DNA of 64,000 nucleotides from an uncultured Clostridia bacterium (lineage in GTDB: Bacteria > Bacillota > Clostridia > Christensenellales > DTU072): positions 1-64,000 of the forward strand of contig CALVUD010000008.1 of NCBI GenBank assembly GCA_944363505.1, read 5' to 3'. The position numbers and the translations under genes are program-made. The notes under the pieces were generated by a model. The model was not told the origin of the DNA, did not search any database, and saw nothing but the letters and a program-made list of their open reading frames with translations. Below, piece after piece: positions 37,301 through 46,106 of the stretch. Each line of letters opens with the position of its first letter. The first letter of the stretch is position 1.

Positions 37301-40300
37301 TCCGAAAGAGCGTTCACGAACGCGTCGTTGACGGTAAAGGTGGCTGCATATGAATAACTGCCGCCGTTCTTTTCGGGTACGACGTTATAACCGACTCCGT
37401 ATCCTATGGCGTAGCTAATGCCGTTAACGGAAAGCGACGACATGTAATAACCAGGGTTGGAATTAAAGTAGATCACTATGGCGGAATGATGCCCTATCTT
37501 GTCGCCCGTCTGCCATACGCCGCCGTCAACGTTGATGCCGTTGTGCGCGCCGCCGCTGCCGGTAGCGGAGAAAGAAACGGAATACTGCCTCAATGCATAC
37601 GTAACGTCTATCAGAAGATCGTCCTTGACCGCGTTCACGACCAGCTGGTAAGTTCCGCCGACAAAAGTGAAGTCCTCGAGCGAATATACCGCGTCGCCCA
37701 TCGTTACGACGACCGCGATAAGATCGTAACCTTCGGGAGGCGTCAACACTATGGTGATCCTGTCGTTAAAGCGCATGCCGTCGTAATCGGCGCCGCCCTG
37801 CCCCGAAGGCGTCCAGCTGGACGGGATCTCGTCCGCTCCGAGCGAAGCGGTGCTGAACGTTCTGCCGCCGCTTATCTGAAGTTCGGCGACAGCCCTGACG
37901 TCGGAAGAACCGGGATGAATCTGAGCATATCCGCCCGTAAAAGTCGCAATATGCTTTTTACGCGCGGGCGCAATCGTTATAACGTAGTCGCCGCGCACGT
38001 TTTGGAAAGTGTAGCTCCCGACGGCGCCCTCGACGAACAACAGAGAACGTATTTCGTTAAGTATTTCGTCCGACACCGCAATCCCGTCGACGGTTACCGT
38101 AAAGCGGTCATCCGCATCGAGTCCGTCGAGTTCGTATCCCGTGTACAGTTCGTAAGTCAGCTTAAAGTCCTCGCCCCATCTGACCGTGGCTACCGCCACG
38201 TCGGCGTTGCCGCCCTCGGATGCGGTGATCGTGAAGGAGTACGTTTTTATGTCGAACGTAACGTCGATGCGCGTCTCTCCCGCGACCGTATGCGTTTCCG
38301 CTGTTTCCATGCTCGGATTCTTGCAGTTTACGTTCTGCGAAGAAGAATCGGTCTTTATCGTAAACGAGGAAATTACGCTGCCGCTGTTTTCGAAGTCGGG
38401 AGTGGCTATCAGCCTTATGACGGAGCCGTATGTCGCCGTCAGTACGGTCGTATTGCCGTCGTACGCCGCCCAGATCACGCCGCTTGACAAAGCGAACATG
38501 CCGTCATGCTGTGCGGAGGGAGTCCAGTAGAATACGCTGCCGTCTTCCATGTCGGCCTGCAATACGATTTCGCCGAAAGCGCCGTTCAGGGCTCCCGATC
38601 CGAATGTTACGGTATGACGTTTTATATCAAACGCGGCTTTTGCGACGACGTTGGCGGTCAATACGCCCGAAACGGCGTTATTGCGCACGGAAGCGCTGAG
38701 GTCCTCGCCGTTTATCGTAAAGCCCGTTCTGTCGTAGCCCGTTCCCGGATTGACGATCACCGTATAATTGAGGCCGTATTCGTACAAGCCGTTTTCGGAT
38801 ACGACCGCGGCGTTACGGTCGTAAGGATTATAAAACTCCACGCTTACCGCGCCGTTGAAGGCGTACAGCCCGGACGGAATCATATCCAGCGAAGCGTTTA
38901 TGACGGATTCTTCTATGTCGAAACTGTACTGATAGCGTTTGAACTCCACGCTCAGCGAAGTTACGTTATAGGATATGCCTTCTATCAGATACGCGCCGCC
39001 GGTAACGGGCATCTGTTCGCGCGAAAGCGTTATTATGCCGCTGACGCCGTGAGCGTCCACGTAGTATATCACCACGCTCTCTACATAGTATCCGCGCGCG
39101 CTACGCGGCGTAACTACTATTCTGACGTCGCTGCCGTGAGCTATGTCTTCGTACAATCCGTTATCCGACGCGGTATATCCCGTTACCGTAACGACACCGA
39201 ACGTGGACGGATCGGTATCGCGGGAAGCGAAGTTCGGACTGGAATTGAAGGCGTTGACGTCGATATAATAACGGTTAATCTCGTACACGACGCGCACCGA
39301 CAGAGTGTCGCTGCGCCTGCCGAGGTTATAGAAGATTTCCGTCATCTCGTTCTCGGAAACGCCCGCAATCTGCCAATCCCACACGTTGGTGCCGTTAATA
39401 ATAAGCTCGGCGACGTGGTAGCCCTCGTCGGCGATCATTTTCAGCATCAGAGTTTCCGACGCGCCGAACGTCAGCGAATCGGTATCTACGTATCCCGAAC
39501 TGCCGTCGGCGTCTGTCGAGACGAAAGTCGTGCCGCCGAGAGTGTCGGAAATAATCATCGTATAGGCGTTGGGCGAAAACTCGACAACCACCGCCGTATC
39601 GCCCGTAATCCTGAAGTTGAGCGTGCCCGAAACGAAACAGTTGGTACTGCCGTCGAGAACTGCGTTGGTGAGCTGCGAGGGAGAATACGACAGTCCGCCC
39701 ACGCTGACCGAACGGATATAATATCCGTCGTTTGCCGAGATATTCATCGAAACGGCGGTGGCATAAGTATAGTTGCTGCCCTGTTCGCTGCCGCTGACGG
39801 TGCCGCCCGAAGAATACGAAAGAGTAAGAGTATAGTTGTTTGCCGTAAACGAAGCGTTTACGGTTATATCGCCCGAATAAGCCGTGCCCGCAGGGAAATT
39901 CCATTGGACGACTCCGCCCGAATATACGGTTATTTCCGAAGGATCCGGGTCGCGCCTCGAAGTCGATCCGTAGGAAACGTAATAGTTCCCGAGCGAATAC
40001 CCCGCGGCGGGGATAAATCGGATGCTGAATCCTTCGCCGTCGGTAACGTAAACGGCGTCGGAATTGACCGAACCCGAGCCGGAAGTCAGATTCACCAGTA
40101 TATAGCGCCTGACCTCTCCGAACACCGCGTAAACGCCGTTGACGCCCTCTTTTACCGTGTACTTAAAAGTATCGGAAGCCGCCACGAATTCGCCGTTTAC
40201 CAGATAGCCTTCGAGTACCGCTCCGGCCGCGGCGCCCGCGCTGAATTCGATCTCGGTACCTACGGGAAGCACGGCGCCGCTGGATACGGAGACTCCGCCG

Positions 40301-43300
40301 CTAAGCGCGTAAAGAGTGCCCGAACCCGTCGAGCCGAATTTCACGGTTCCGTCGGTTGCCGAGGTATCGCAAAAATACAGATAAATTCTGATGTCGGAGC
40401 GTATGCCGTAAACGTTTACCGTGCATTGGTTACCCAGCATTTCAACGGTATACGCGCCGTAATTTTCACCCGTCTCGCCCGAAGCAGACGCGACGTACGA
40501 ATAGTCGCCGCCCGAAACGTTCTCGACGGCGATATTGTCGAGGGTCAGCGTGCGGTTCGTAACCAAAAACGCCGTAACGTTCGCGCTGCCGCCGAACGGC
40601 GCGCGGTAAACGCCCGTTTCGTTCAACAGCCCGTCGCAGGTAACCGAAGACGTGCCCTGGAGAGTAACCACCGAGCCGCCGCCGTCCTGTGCCACCGCGA
40701 TCACGTCGTACACGACGTCGCTCAATGCGATCTCGACGCTGAAATCTGAATCGATCGCGTCAAACGTCATCGTATGCTCGGTTACTCCGTAGCCTATGAC
40801 CTCGGGATAGGAAGTTCCCGAAGCGGTATGAACGGTTATCGAATCGAGTACCGCGTCCGAAGGAGCGATAACGGTGAACGTCGGCGAAGTCCCGCGCGGG
40901 ATGTCCGCGACCGTCGTAACGGCGCTGACGGATACCGCGGAACCGTTATAACTTAGTTTCATGTCGACGTCGTTTGTCGTGAACGTAACGGTTTGGAGCG
41001 TTCTGACGAAATTGAATACAATATTATAATCGCGCGTAACTTCGGGAGTGGTATAAGTTACGCTCGAAAGTCTGCCGGGGTAGTTTTCGACCACGCCGTT
41101 GACTTCCACCGAAGCCACCGAATAAATGTTGTCGGTTATCGCGACCACCTCTGCGGTCTCGCCGTAACCGACTATGAAGCTCTCGGTCACGCTGCCTTCG
41201 CCGCCGAAATAAGAGGTGTTGATTTTGTAATACAGGTCGTCGGTCTCGACCTCTATCACGGTATCGCGGGAAATCGATTCTATACGGAAGGTTACCGAAG
41301 TGATACGGTAGTCGCCGGCGGCGTCATAAAGGGATATTTCCTCGCCGTTGACTTCGAATCCGAAGATGCTGCATCCGCCCGTCATCGCGCCGGAGAAGTA
41401 TACGTAGGGATCCAGCACCGTGCCGTTCACCCTGATAGCCGAAATATAATGACCTTCGGCGGCTTCCACGTCGTAGAGACCGGGATTGGTACCCTTCTGG
41501 AACGAAGTTTCCGTGGGACCGCTTATCGTGGCGAAACCGGTATCGTCGGGTAAGATCACGTCATAGAACAAGCCGCGATAACTGATTTCGACGGAGGTAT
41601 TACCCGTTACGTCCGCAACCGTAAACACATAGCTTTCGGCGTTGTCCGGAAGCGTTTCGGAGTGAGAATCGACGCTGAGTACGGAAATATAATTGCCTTC
41701 GGAGGCGGTGATCCTCATCACCAGACTGCCGCCCGAAGGAACGGCTACGGTAAACGCCGCGGAAGTATTCGTCGTCCAGTTGCCGTCGCCGGAAGTGCCC
41801 GAAACGTAATATTCCACCGTGCCGACAAGCCCCGTGGAGCCGTTGACGACGTTGACGGAATAAGCCTTAAGCTCGAATACGACCTCGAGAGCGAGTTTGT
41901 CAGAAGTAACGATCGTGTTTACGTTGATCGTGCCGAAATACATGTTGTCGGTAAGAGGAATATCGCCCTCCGCCAACGTAATGCCGTTTAGGGAAATCTT
42001 TTTCAGCACGTATCCCGCCGAAGGCGCGACGGCATAGGTGAAATCGGAATTCACCGGAACCTTGACGACGCCCTGAATCGGATCGGAGGAAACGACCCCG
42101 TCGTTGACGGCGTACACCGCGCCCGCGCCGGCGAGCGAGACCGTAAAGTCTTTCGTAATCACGCTGAACACGGCGACGACCTCAAGGTCTCCCGAAACTA
42201 TGTACTCGCGGGTAACGGCATTGGCGGTCGCCTCGCCCATGTCGGAAACGTACCAGCCGTCGAACACATAAACGGTCTTTTGAGGCACGACGGACGGGAA
42301 TGCTCCGGTAAGCGCGCCCGCAAGCGAAGTCTGATATTCGGCGGTTACCACTATTCCGCCCCTGTCGGCGTCATAACCCGGAAGCGTGGTAAACTCGTTA
42401 CGGTTAGACAAAGAGTCGTCCAACAGGAACACGATCGTATAGACGTTCCTGATCCAGTAAGCCGTCAAAGTGACGTCTCTTTCGATCACGGCTTCGTTCG
42501 TCAGGATAACGGGATCGCCGTTTGAATCGGTTTTGTGGTACCATCCGCCGAAAGTAAATCCGCCGGAAGAAATGATGTCCCTGTCCTCTACGTCGAAAAC
42601 TTCGCCTATCGGCGTGCCGTAAGCGAGCGTGATCGAAGGAAGTTCGGGAACGGGAGAACCGTTGCTGGCAAAGGATATGACGCTCTCCGCATACACGAAA
42701 TTCGCGCGCATGCTCATCGCGTTGATAACGCCCGCGGTCGTGGAAGCGGAATCGGACGGCAACGTGAACGACAAAGTGTATTCCTCGCTGGTTCCCGTTC
42801 TGGCGGAGGTGAACATGACGTAGCTGCCGTCGGCAAGCTCCACCTGCTGGCTGACGCCCTCGGGAGCCACCGAGACCCATTCGCCGTCGACGTTTTTGAT
42901 TTCCCAGCCTATGAAAATCCTGCTGTCGTTGGCGCGGAGGCGCAGAACGGACTGCGCGCCCTTCGGATAATATGCTTTCAAATCTTCGATATAACCGAGC
43001 GCGCCGCTGCCGTCGGAAGAAAATTCCACGCTGAGATCGACCGCGTCCTTGACCATCACGGGTCGGATATTGAGGTCCTCGGTAACGTTGGTATAATCGG
43101 TATCCCATCCCGTGAACTTGTATCCGTACAGTTGCATGTTGCTTTCGTCGGCTCTCGGAACGTTGGTGGGCTGAGAACCGTAAAACACCGTTTCTTCGCG
43201 CGCGGTGGTACCGTCCGGATAATAGAAAATGACCGTAAAGGTCTGTTTCGTGAATACGGCGGTGATGTTCATGGTGCGGCTTATCGCGAGATCGCGTCTC

Positions 43301-43857
43301 GAAGCCTCCGGATAACCGTCGCTCCACCTGAGGAATTTATAGCCCTCCGCGGGCACGGCGTTGACCGTCGTGGCGTCGCCGCCCGCCACTACCGACTGGA
43401 CCGCGTCGCCCTCGATCCTGCCGCCGTAAGACGCCGTATACGTTACCGTTAGCGTGGTGGGAACGACCTCGTATGTAACGGTCTGCTTGAACCCGCCGTA
43501 ATCCAGCACGACGTTGTTTAGAGTCTGGACGCGGGTAAGGTCCAGCCCTTCGACTATCATTTCGGACAGCGCGACCTGCTCCGAAGTGCCGTCGCTGTAC
43601 TGTACGGTAGCGAACACCTGGGTCAGGTCGGCGTTGATACTTATTCTGCCGTCGTTTTCGACCACTATGGCTTGGACGGTGGGACGGACGTAAGTGCCCG
43701 CCGCAAGATCGGATCCCTCGTGACCTTCCACCATTCCGGGCAACACCGCCACGGCAACCGCCGCAGCGACTATCGCCGCAACCGCCACAACAATAAGAGC
43801 GATGCCTATCATGCTCCTTTTCGTGTAATGTTTTCCGGGGATCCTGTATCGTGCCAT
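31378..43857 (-). CDS. Giant InlB/GLUG-repeat surface protein (4159 aa)
   Basis: This single uninterrupted 12.5-kb gene encodes an apparently surface-exposed protein. Residues 15-38 form one long hydrophobic segment after a basic N-terminus (signal or membrane anchor). Then come dozens of beta-repeat units: divergent InlB B-type units such as 135-204, Flg_new-type units such as 206-268, and long runs of similar 75-85-residue units (for example with GYYIRSVSVGG or GYHVAELIING cores) to about residue 3400. From about 3480 on, GLUG-type repeats appear (NYVGLLAGEL, NYVGGLIGYM, GAFIGGIAGVNMG). No LPxTG, S-layer or C-terminal membrane segment is visible. Such proteins are usually adhesins or surface scaffolds. 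The start ATG follows AAAGGAG (10 nt). A promoter is at 43909-43937. Confidence 0.85.
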   Translation of the reverse strand: MARYRIPGKHYTKRSMIGIALIVVAVAAIVAAAVAVAVLPGMVEGHEGSDLAAGTYVRPTVQAIVVENDGRISINADLTQVFATVQYSDGTSEQVALSEMIVEGLDLTRVQTLNNVVLDYGGFKQTVTYEVVPTTLTVTYTASYGGRIEGDAVQSVVAGGDATTVNAVPAEGYKFLRWSDGYPEASRRDLAISRTMNITAVFTKQTFTVIFYYPDGTTAREETVFYGSQPTNVPRADESNMQLYGYKFTGWDTDYTNVTEDLNIRPVMVKDAVDLSVEFSSDGSGALGYIEDLKAYYPKGAQSVLRLRANDSRIFIGWEIKNVDGEWVSVAPEGVSQQVELADGSYVMFTSARTGTSEEYTLSFTLPSDSASTTAGVINAMSMRANFVYAESVISFASNGSPVPELPSITLAYGTPIGEVFDVEDRDIISSGGFTFGGWYHKTDSNGDPVILTNEAVIERDVTLTAYWIRNVYTIVFLLDDSLSNRNEFTTLPGYDADRGGIVVTAEYQTSLAGALTGAFPSVVPQKTVYVFDGWYVSDMGEATANAVTREYIVSGDLEVVAVFSVITKDFTVSLAGAGAVYAVNDGVVSSDPIQGVVKVPVNSDFTYAVAPSAGYVLKKISLNGITLAEGDIPLTDNMYFGTINVNTIVTSDKLALEVVFELKAYSVNVVNGSTGLVGTVEYYVSGTSGDGNWTTNTSAAFTVAVPSGGSLVMRITASEGNYISVLSVDSHSETLPDNAESYVFTVADVTGNTSVEISYRGLFYDVILPDDTGFATISGPTETSFQKGTNPGLYDVEAAEGHYISAIRVNGTVLDPYVYFSGAMTGGCSIFGFEVNGEEISLYDAAGDYRITSVTFRIESISRDTVIEVETDDLYYKINTSYFGGEGSVTESFIVGYGETAEVVAITDNIYSVASVEVNGVVENYPGRLSSVTYTTPEVTRDYNIVFNFVRTLQTVTFTTNDVDMKLSYNGSAVSVSAVTTVADIPRGTSPTFTVIAPSDAVLDSITVHTASGTSYPEVIGYGVTEHTMTFDAIDSDFSVEIALSDVVYDVIAVAQDGGGSVVTLQGTSSVTCDGLLNETGVYRAPFGGSANVTAFLVTNRTLTLDNIAVENVSGGDYSYVASASGETGENYGAYTVEMLGNQCTVNVYGIRSDIRIYLYFCDTSATDGTVKFGSTGSGTLYALSGGVSVSSGAVLPVGTEIEFSAGAAAGAVLEGYLVNGEFVAASDTFKYTVKEGVNGVYAVFGEVRRYILVNLTSGSGSVNSDAVYVTDGEGFSIRFIPAAGYSLGNYYVSYGSTSRRDPDPSEITVYSGGVVQWNFPAGTAYSGDITVNASFTANNYTLTLSYSSGGTVSGSEQGSNYTYATAVSMNISANDGYYIRSVSVGGLSYSPSQLTNAVLDGSTNCFVSGTLNFRITGDTAVVVEFSPNAYTMIISDTLGGTTFVSTDADGSSGYVDTDSLTFGASETLMLKMIADEGYHVAELIINGTNVWDWQIAGVSENEMTEIFYNLGRRSDTLSVRVVYEINRYYIDVNAFNSSPNFASRDTDPSTFGVVTVTGYTASDNGLYEDIAHGSDVRIVVTPRSARGYYVESVVIYYVDAHGVSGIITLSREQMPVTGGAYLIEGISYNVTSLSVEFKRYQYSFDIEESVINASLDMIPSGLYAFNGAVSVEFYNPYDRNAAVVSENGLYEYGLNYTVIVNPGTGYDRTGFTINGEDLSASVRNNAVSGVLTANVVAKAAFDIKRHTVTFGSGALNGAFGEIVLQADMEDGSVFYWTPSAQHDGMFALSSGVIWAAYDGNTTVLTATYGSVIRLIATPDFENSGSVISSFTIKTDSSSQNVNCKNPSMETAETHTVAGETRIDVTFDIKTYSFTITASEGGNADVAVATVRWGEDFKLTYELYTGYELDGLDADDRFTVTVDGIAVSDEILNEIRSLLFVEGAVGSYTFQNVRGDYVITIAPARKKHIATFTGGYAQIHPGSSDVRAVAELQISGGRTFSTASLGADEIPSSWTPSGQGGADYDGMRFNDRITIVLTPPEGYDLIAVVVTMGDAVYSLEDFTFVGGTYQLVVNAVKDDLLIDVTYALRQYSVSFSATGSGGAHNGINVDGGVWQTGDKIGHHSAIVIYFNSNPGYYMSSLSVNGISYAIGYGVGYNVVPEKNGGSYSYAATFTVNDAFVNALSEIEVDAVFSPQSYAVTFAVNRREYADGSGDSTLKVSSEYGLVEYNTVGGTPITHTFTVGYEITAVTLYSSANWLSGVGRIGALSGVNYGEKTGSNQYERRPDENYTNVVLTMNVDIALNVGGSSLYSVLDIHDPSLARLYIVYETALSLYAVNLRDNVFAYMVTGGGQTEFKLTGNNPTSGNYVSGGNTVASYSMSFGDNSASLTGHSHGLDATFNVQLFDTENYRFEGYQEFRNGAWEYVRNGENGITIAANGLELRYTMTSTRTFRAIFYRIYTVTVEIMPVYKFISGSFASTDPSAMLYRTYASITAEATYAADSANPEQILPDIAADNNGIRRETLTNSGVAGGACLFRIRSGAGFAPFGADSVGGTNRANISFYNATPMNAANAFVSDTKITDDRTLYAGDPSMAVYLSFLSESYGANNSNAGGNLNVTLSSNSYRVSAGATTIITVTPNSGYRVEAIGYLIDTGVPDENGYRRFTTEYKMFTPGTGEGNFNIGAEAANGSVTITVSPVTENMIIKIRYVKQVTVSRSVALFDGKSVKPYYANATVFGDTWQNEKAVFDYGTTVNFSVVEGLLNSAAVNTGLNTRYRFMGYMINGVMQYTELTRAYPASTDGSFVLDDLGGKLNGASITANNTAEGTEYRLDVVAVFEPVYTIVVENVYRYVDDSDVWRYEAAGDIVVTTTLYNSERPQYYESATQVESYLGGESTKQTVQVLEQLNGMTGSAYNSFNDVTVTLSWSGSGMEDGFVLQGWQYYYYRGEQYGGWGWGFIPDASGDISAATHNNFTFPVSVLYANSYLPKVGSDNAIAGDDDNYLFYSDPAMGDYVFGDVGAYCIIVRPLFEKQNRLAIVPSVAIQEAGSYIDNAGGQSASIDGTAYPEASFAAGTTQTARPNTFDDYIFDGWWVAVGNSRIPLEKTGGWEKVLPDGCEVELEYRYNADDTLNVIMNDSYTIYARYTRKYTMNVSVQNVSGDAQSLQSILPYMNIVYKENSSSAGVEIAVGDYFDGRRLTDYTMPVGSTLEITLSFDAWTNVRGDITKFNPVYDRVYGISVTDVQGNELFGTSSIYNDSHNSKFDTAYFNDRLPANALLESEFQSYVEMITGTDGIKLVITANTSKRVGINFMSYGELILHNVYKGSDVYGSGIRLPADFAMALGADSADATEYWVYDGGAGDADGTVNGEISIINIPISTDVNFDKQSSGDFWVRIDRGTGRDLTIDTSNQISKLNFNLNGNDTATDYFVKIQHVFFYDDPTPGKTYDYISFGDLGDGTVGFITNTGVALPTGIIDAGYPFAGGIGNVYEPLLISTAQQMEGLNNIHRGMDGDLSGVYFALKNSIDLSSNFSGMIGADFKNASGMRTNGFKGNFDGRNYTLYNVSIGQGVDYVGIFSKLGEGSLVANLYVSGSVQGQNYVGLLAGELFAGTVSSVNGIARTNGNSSTIAGENYVGGLIGYMRGTASTNAVVNNPSFTNGLVNAISGGKFDTTTFAYTGGAGGIAGAIGSYAYIEGNAVMDGSYAVTGTSRVTNVTVISSMVSGQVAGSLENTDASSLGAGISRMIVDGVNYDSSDNQRGVGGIAGSIGTNRNVENSYFLVNNDISIYSVQASGTYSNFNSPEQGVVYQLGVGAITARNLGKIANCYVLGTSDGVTLNFTGAFIGGIAGVNMGSITDSGVRNVKLYSNRSGNVMTAFGGIAGVNWSNGKISNCSFDIAGGASGTDLRGEAAIELTTGGYDIYDPVANYTAGSKEGNGLPNIYEMISVTDASNVYLSLGAGYNYGTVESGSFSGNLLLNRRTNDTATGATYIGGVAADNRGSVSNVSSVTTDIDMLHYIYVDAGTRDTVEAPQVLYVGRVYGSGNAASAGEVNGAVSIQYLGAGQIYNGATNEHVFSGSKFGDGAQEGAATVICSEGTDTVSAVSLMPKSPNGEDNLDALEGAAAWISDFIEEESGDWFGLGWFASIKNYTGYGRYISVTKS

Positions 43858-43908
43858 AAGAGTCGAACTCCTTTTGCGCGCTATTTACGCGCGCCGCGTT
43901 ATGTGTAA

Positions 43909-43937
43909 ATTATATATAATAAAAAAGCGCCCCGCAA
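43909..43937 (-). promoter_or_regulatory. Promoter of the giant surface-protein gene
   Basis: On the minus strand TTGCGG, 17 nt, TATAAT. The -35 box lies in the loop of the terminator of the upstream gene, so the two signals overlap. Confidence 0.55.
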
Positions 43938-43943
43938 GCGCTT
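43921..43943 (-). terminator. Terminator after the GlmM-GlmU fusion gene
   Basis: On the minus strand AAGCGC, 7-nt loop, GCGCTT is followed by a T run. It overlaps the promoter of the giant gene. Confidence 0.6.
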
Positions 43944-44013
43944 CGGATATCTTTTGCTATACTTTTACCGCGGAGGGCGGCGGCCTGACGGGCAGCGCCC
44001 TCCGCTCAGACCG

Positions 44014-46011
44014 TTACCTCGGCTTTTTCCGCCACTCTTTTTTGACGGTCTGACGCTCCCTGGCGATACACAGAGCGTCCTCGGGAACGTCGTCCGTAAC
44101 CGTGCTCCCGCCCGCGATATACGCGCCGTCGCCCACGTTCACGGGAGCTATCAAATTGGTGTTGCAGCCTATGAAAACGCCCTCTCCGACGCGCGAACGC
44201 CTCTTTTTCACACCGTCGTAATTGGCAAATACGGTACCGCATCCCACGTTCGTGCCCGCGCCCACGTCCGCGTCGCCGATATATGTCAGATGCGCCGCTT
44301 TCACGCCGTCGCCGAGAACGGAGTTCTTGACCTCGACGAAATCGCCGATCCTGGAAGCGTTGCCTATAGTCGCTCCCGCGCGAAGGCACGCGAACGGACC
44401 CACGGTCGTGCGTTCGCCTATCCGTGCGCCCACGGCATAGGAGGAACGTATCTCGCTGTTTGCCCCGACAACGGTATCGGTCAGATCGCAGTAGGAATAA
44501 ACGACGGCGTTTTCGCCTATCTCGGTCGTTCCGTCCAGCACGTTCATCGGATATATTTTCGCGCCGCGACCCAGCTTCACGGAATCGGCGATAAATGTGG
44601 TTTCGGGCGACATTATCACCGCCCCCGCCTTTGCCGCCTCCCGCAGTTTCGATTCGCTTGTTGTGCGAATCAAGGTATCCGAAACCGCTTGTTCGGTATC
44701 TTTTTCTGCGGATTTCAGTTCTAAGATTTTCGAAGCGTAAGCCTTCAGGCTCTTGACAGCACGCATGGCGCGCGACATTTCCCTGTCTTCCGCCGTCAGC
44801 CTTATGACGGGTTCGGTCCCGGAAGGTCTGGCTATGATCCTGCCCTCGCCTTCGGTTTCCAGGTACGCCTTGAACGCGGCGATCTCGGGACTTAAAACGA
44901 AAGCTTTTTTGCCGCGTTCGTCCGTTACGATTTCGTCCGTAGCGGTCGGGTATTCGCCGTAATCGGAATACTCGAGAATGTCTTTTTCGCGCGCCACCGC
45001 GGCGGTGATAAGCGAGGTTAATATGCCGTCGCCCGTTGCGGCGAATTCGGAGAAAATGATGTGTCCGGACCTTTCGCCGCCTATAGGAAAGCCCCCTTCC
45101 TCCATTTTAGCCGATACGTATTTGTCGCCGACGGGCGTTCTGACAAGCTTTATCCCCAGTTCGTTCAGCGCTTTTTCCGCTCCGAGATTCGTCATCAGCG
45201 TTCCGACCAGTACGGGCGGCGAAAGCCTGCCTTTTTCTTTAAAGTATTTAGCCGCCGCGTACATCATGCGGTCGCCGTCGACTAGCACGCCTTTGACCGC
45301 CGCCATCACGCGGTCGCCGTCCCCGTCGTACGAAAAGGCTATGTCCGCGCCGGAATTCAAGGATTCTTTCAAAATGTACTCGGGATGAGCGGCGCCCGTG
45401 CCGACGTTGATCCTTTCCCCGTCGCCTTCCGCGTTCAGCGCGGTAACCGTAGCGCCCAGACCGCGGAAAAGAGCCACCGCGGCGCTTCCCGCCGCGCCTG
45501 AAGCGCCGTCCAGCACAACTTTCAGTCCTTTCAGATCGGGACTGAACGCTCCGCGTATGTAATTCAGGTAGTCCTCCAGTCCGTCTTCGTACTTCCGATA
45601 CGCGCCGCCGCTTTCCTCCTGAAAGTCGGAAGCGTCTATCAGCGCTTCCAGCGCCTCCTCTTCGGCCGTAGAGATCTTCGCGCCTTTTCCAGAAAAGAAC
45701 TTCAGACCGTTATATTCGGGAGGATTGTGCGACGCCGAAACCATGACGCCTATTTCGGCGTTGCCGTTTCGGGTCAGGTACGCAAGCGCGGGCGTCGGCA
45801 ACATTCCCGCGTCGGTAACCACGATTCCCGCCTTTTCCAGAAATCTCGAAAACGTCAGCGCTATTTCCTCGCCGCCGTTCCTCGGATCACGCGCCACGAC
45901 AACGTTTATTTTGCCGTAAAACGCTTTGACCGCCTGAGCCGTTTTTTTCAAAAATTCCGCGGTGAACATCGTACTTTTGCCGCGGATGCCGTCCGTGCCG
46001 AAATATTTCAT
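44014..46011 (-). CDS. glmM: Phosphoglucosamine mutase fused to GlmU-type acetyltransferase
   Basis: This 665-residue cytosolic protein is two enzymes in one. Residues 1-430 are GlmM (EC 5.4.2.10): phosphorylated serine S94 in VSASHNPPEYNG, metal site D229-D231-D233 in YDGDGDR, sugar loop GGERSGH near 311-317 and phosphate loop RPSGTEP at 395-401. After a charged linker, residues 455-665 match the GlmU C-terminal left-handed beta-helix (EC 2.3.1.157), keeping the active-site residues R544, K562, H574, Y577 and N597. The GlmU uridyltransferase domain is absent. The chain thus converts glucosamine-6-P through glucosamine-1-P to N-acetylglucosamine-1-P. The ATG follows TCGGAGGCAGT. Lpd lies 95 nt upstream. 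Confidence 0.93.
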   Translation of the reverse strand: MKYFGTDGIRGKSTMFTAEFLKKTAQAVKAFYGKINVVVARDPRNGGEEIALTFSRFLEKAGIVVTDAGMLPTPALAYLTRNGNAEIGVMVSASHNPPEYNGLKFFSGKGAKISTAEEEALEALIDASDFQEESGGAYRKYEDGLEDYLNYIRGAFSPDLKGLKVVLDGASGAAGSAAVALFRGLGATVTALNAEGDGERINVGTGAAHPEYILKESLNSGADIAFSYDGDGDRVMAAVKGVLVDGDRMMYAAAKYFKEKGRLSPPVLVGTLMTNLGAEKALNELGIKLVRTPVGDKYVSAKMEEGGFPIGGERSGHIIFSEFAATGDGILTSLITAAVAREKDILEYSDYGEYPTATDEIVTDERGKKAFVLSPEIAAFKAYLETEGEGRIIARPSGTEPVIRLTAEDREMSRAMRAVKSLKAYASKILELKSAEKDTEQAVSDTLIRTTSESKLREAAKAGAVIMSPETTFIADSVKLGRGAKIYPMNVLDGTTEIGENAVVYSYCDLTDTVVGANSEIRSSYAVGARIGERTTVGPFACLRAGATIGNASRIGDFVEVKNSVLGDGVKAAHLTYIGDADVGAGTNVGCGTVFANYDGVKKRRSRVGEGVFIGCNTNLIAPVNVGDGAYIAGGSTVTDDVPEDALCIARERQTVKKEWRKKPR

Positions 46012-46106
46012 ACTGCCTCCGAATATGGGTCAATGTATGTGATTCGGCAACAAAGTGTGCAAAACCGGAGTGCGCTCCGCAGAGCGCGCCGGAATCCGTA
46101 ATTAAT

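Noticed and set aside
38506..40749. Very long open frame (747 codons) opposite to the giant surface-protein gene
   Set aside because: It mirrors the codon pattern of the real gene, has low-complexity Arg/Tyr/Val-rich composition, no ribosome site and no domain. The same applies to other long opposite-strand frames here.
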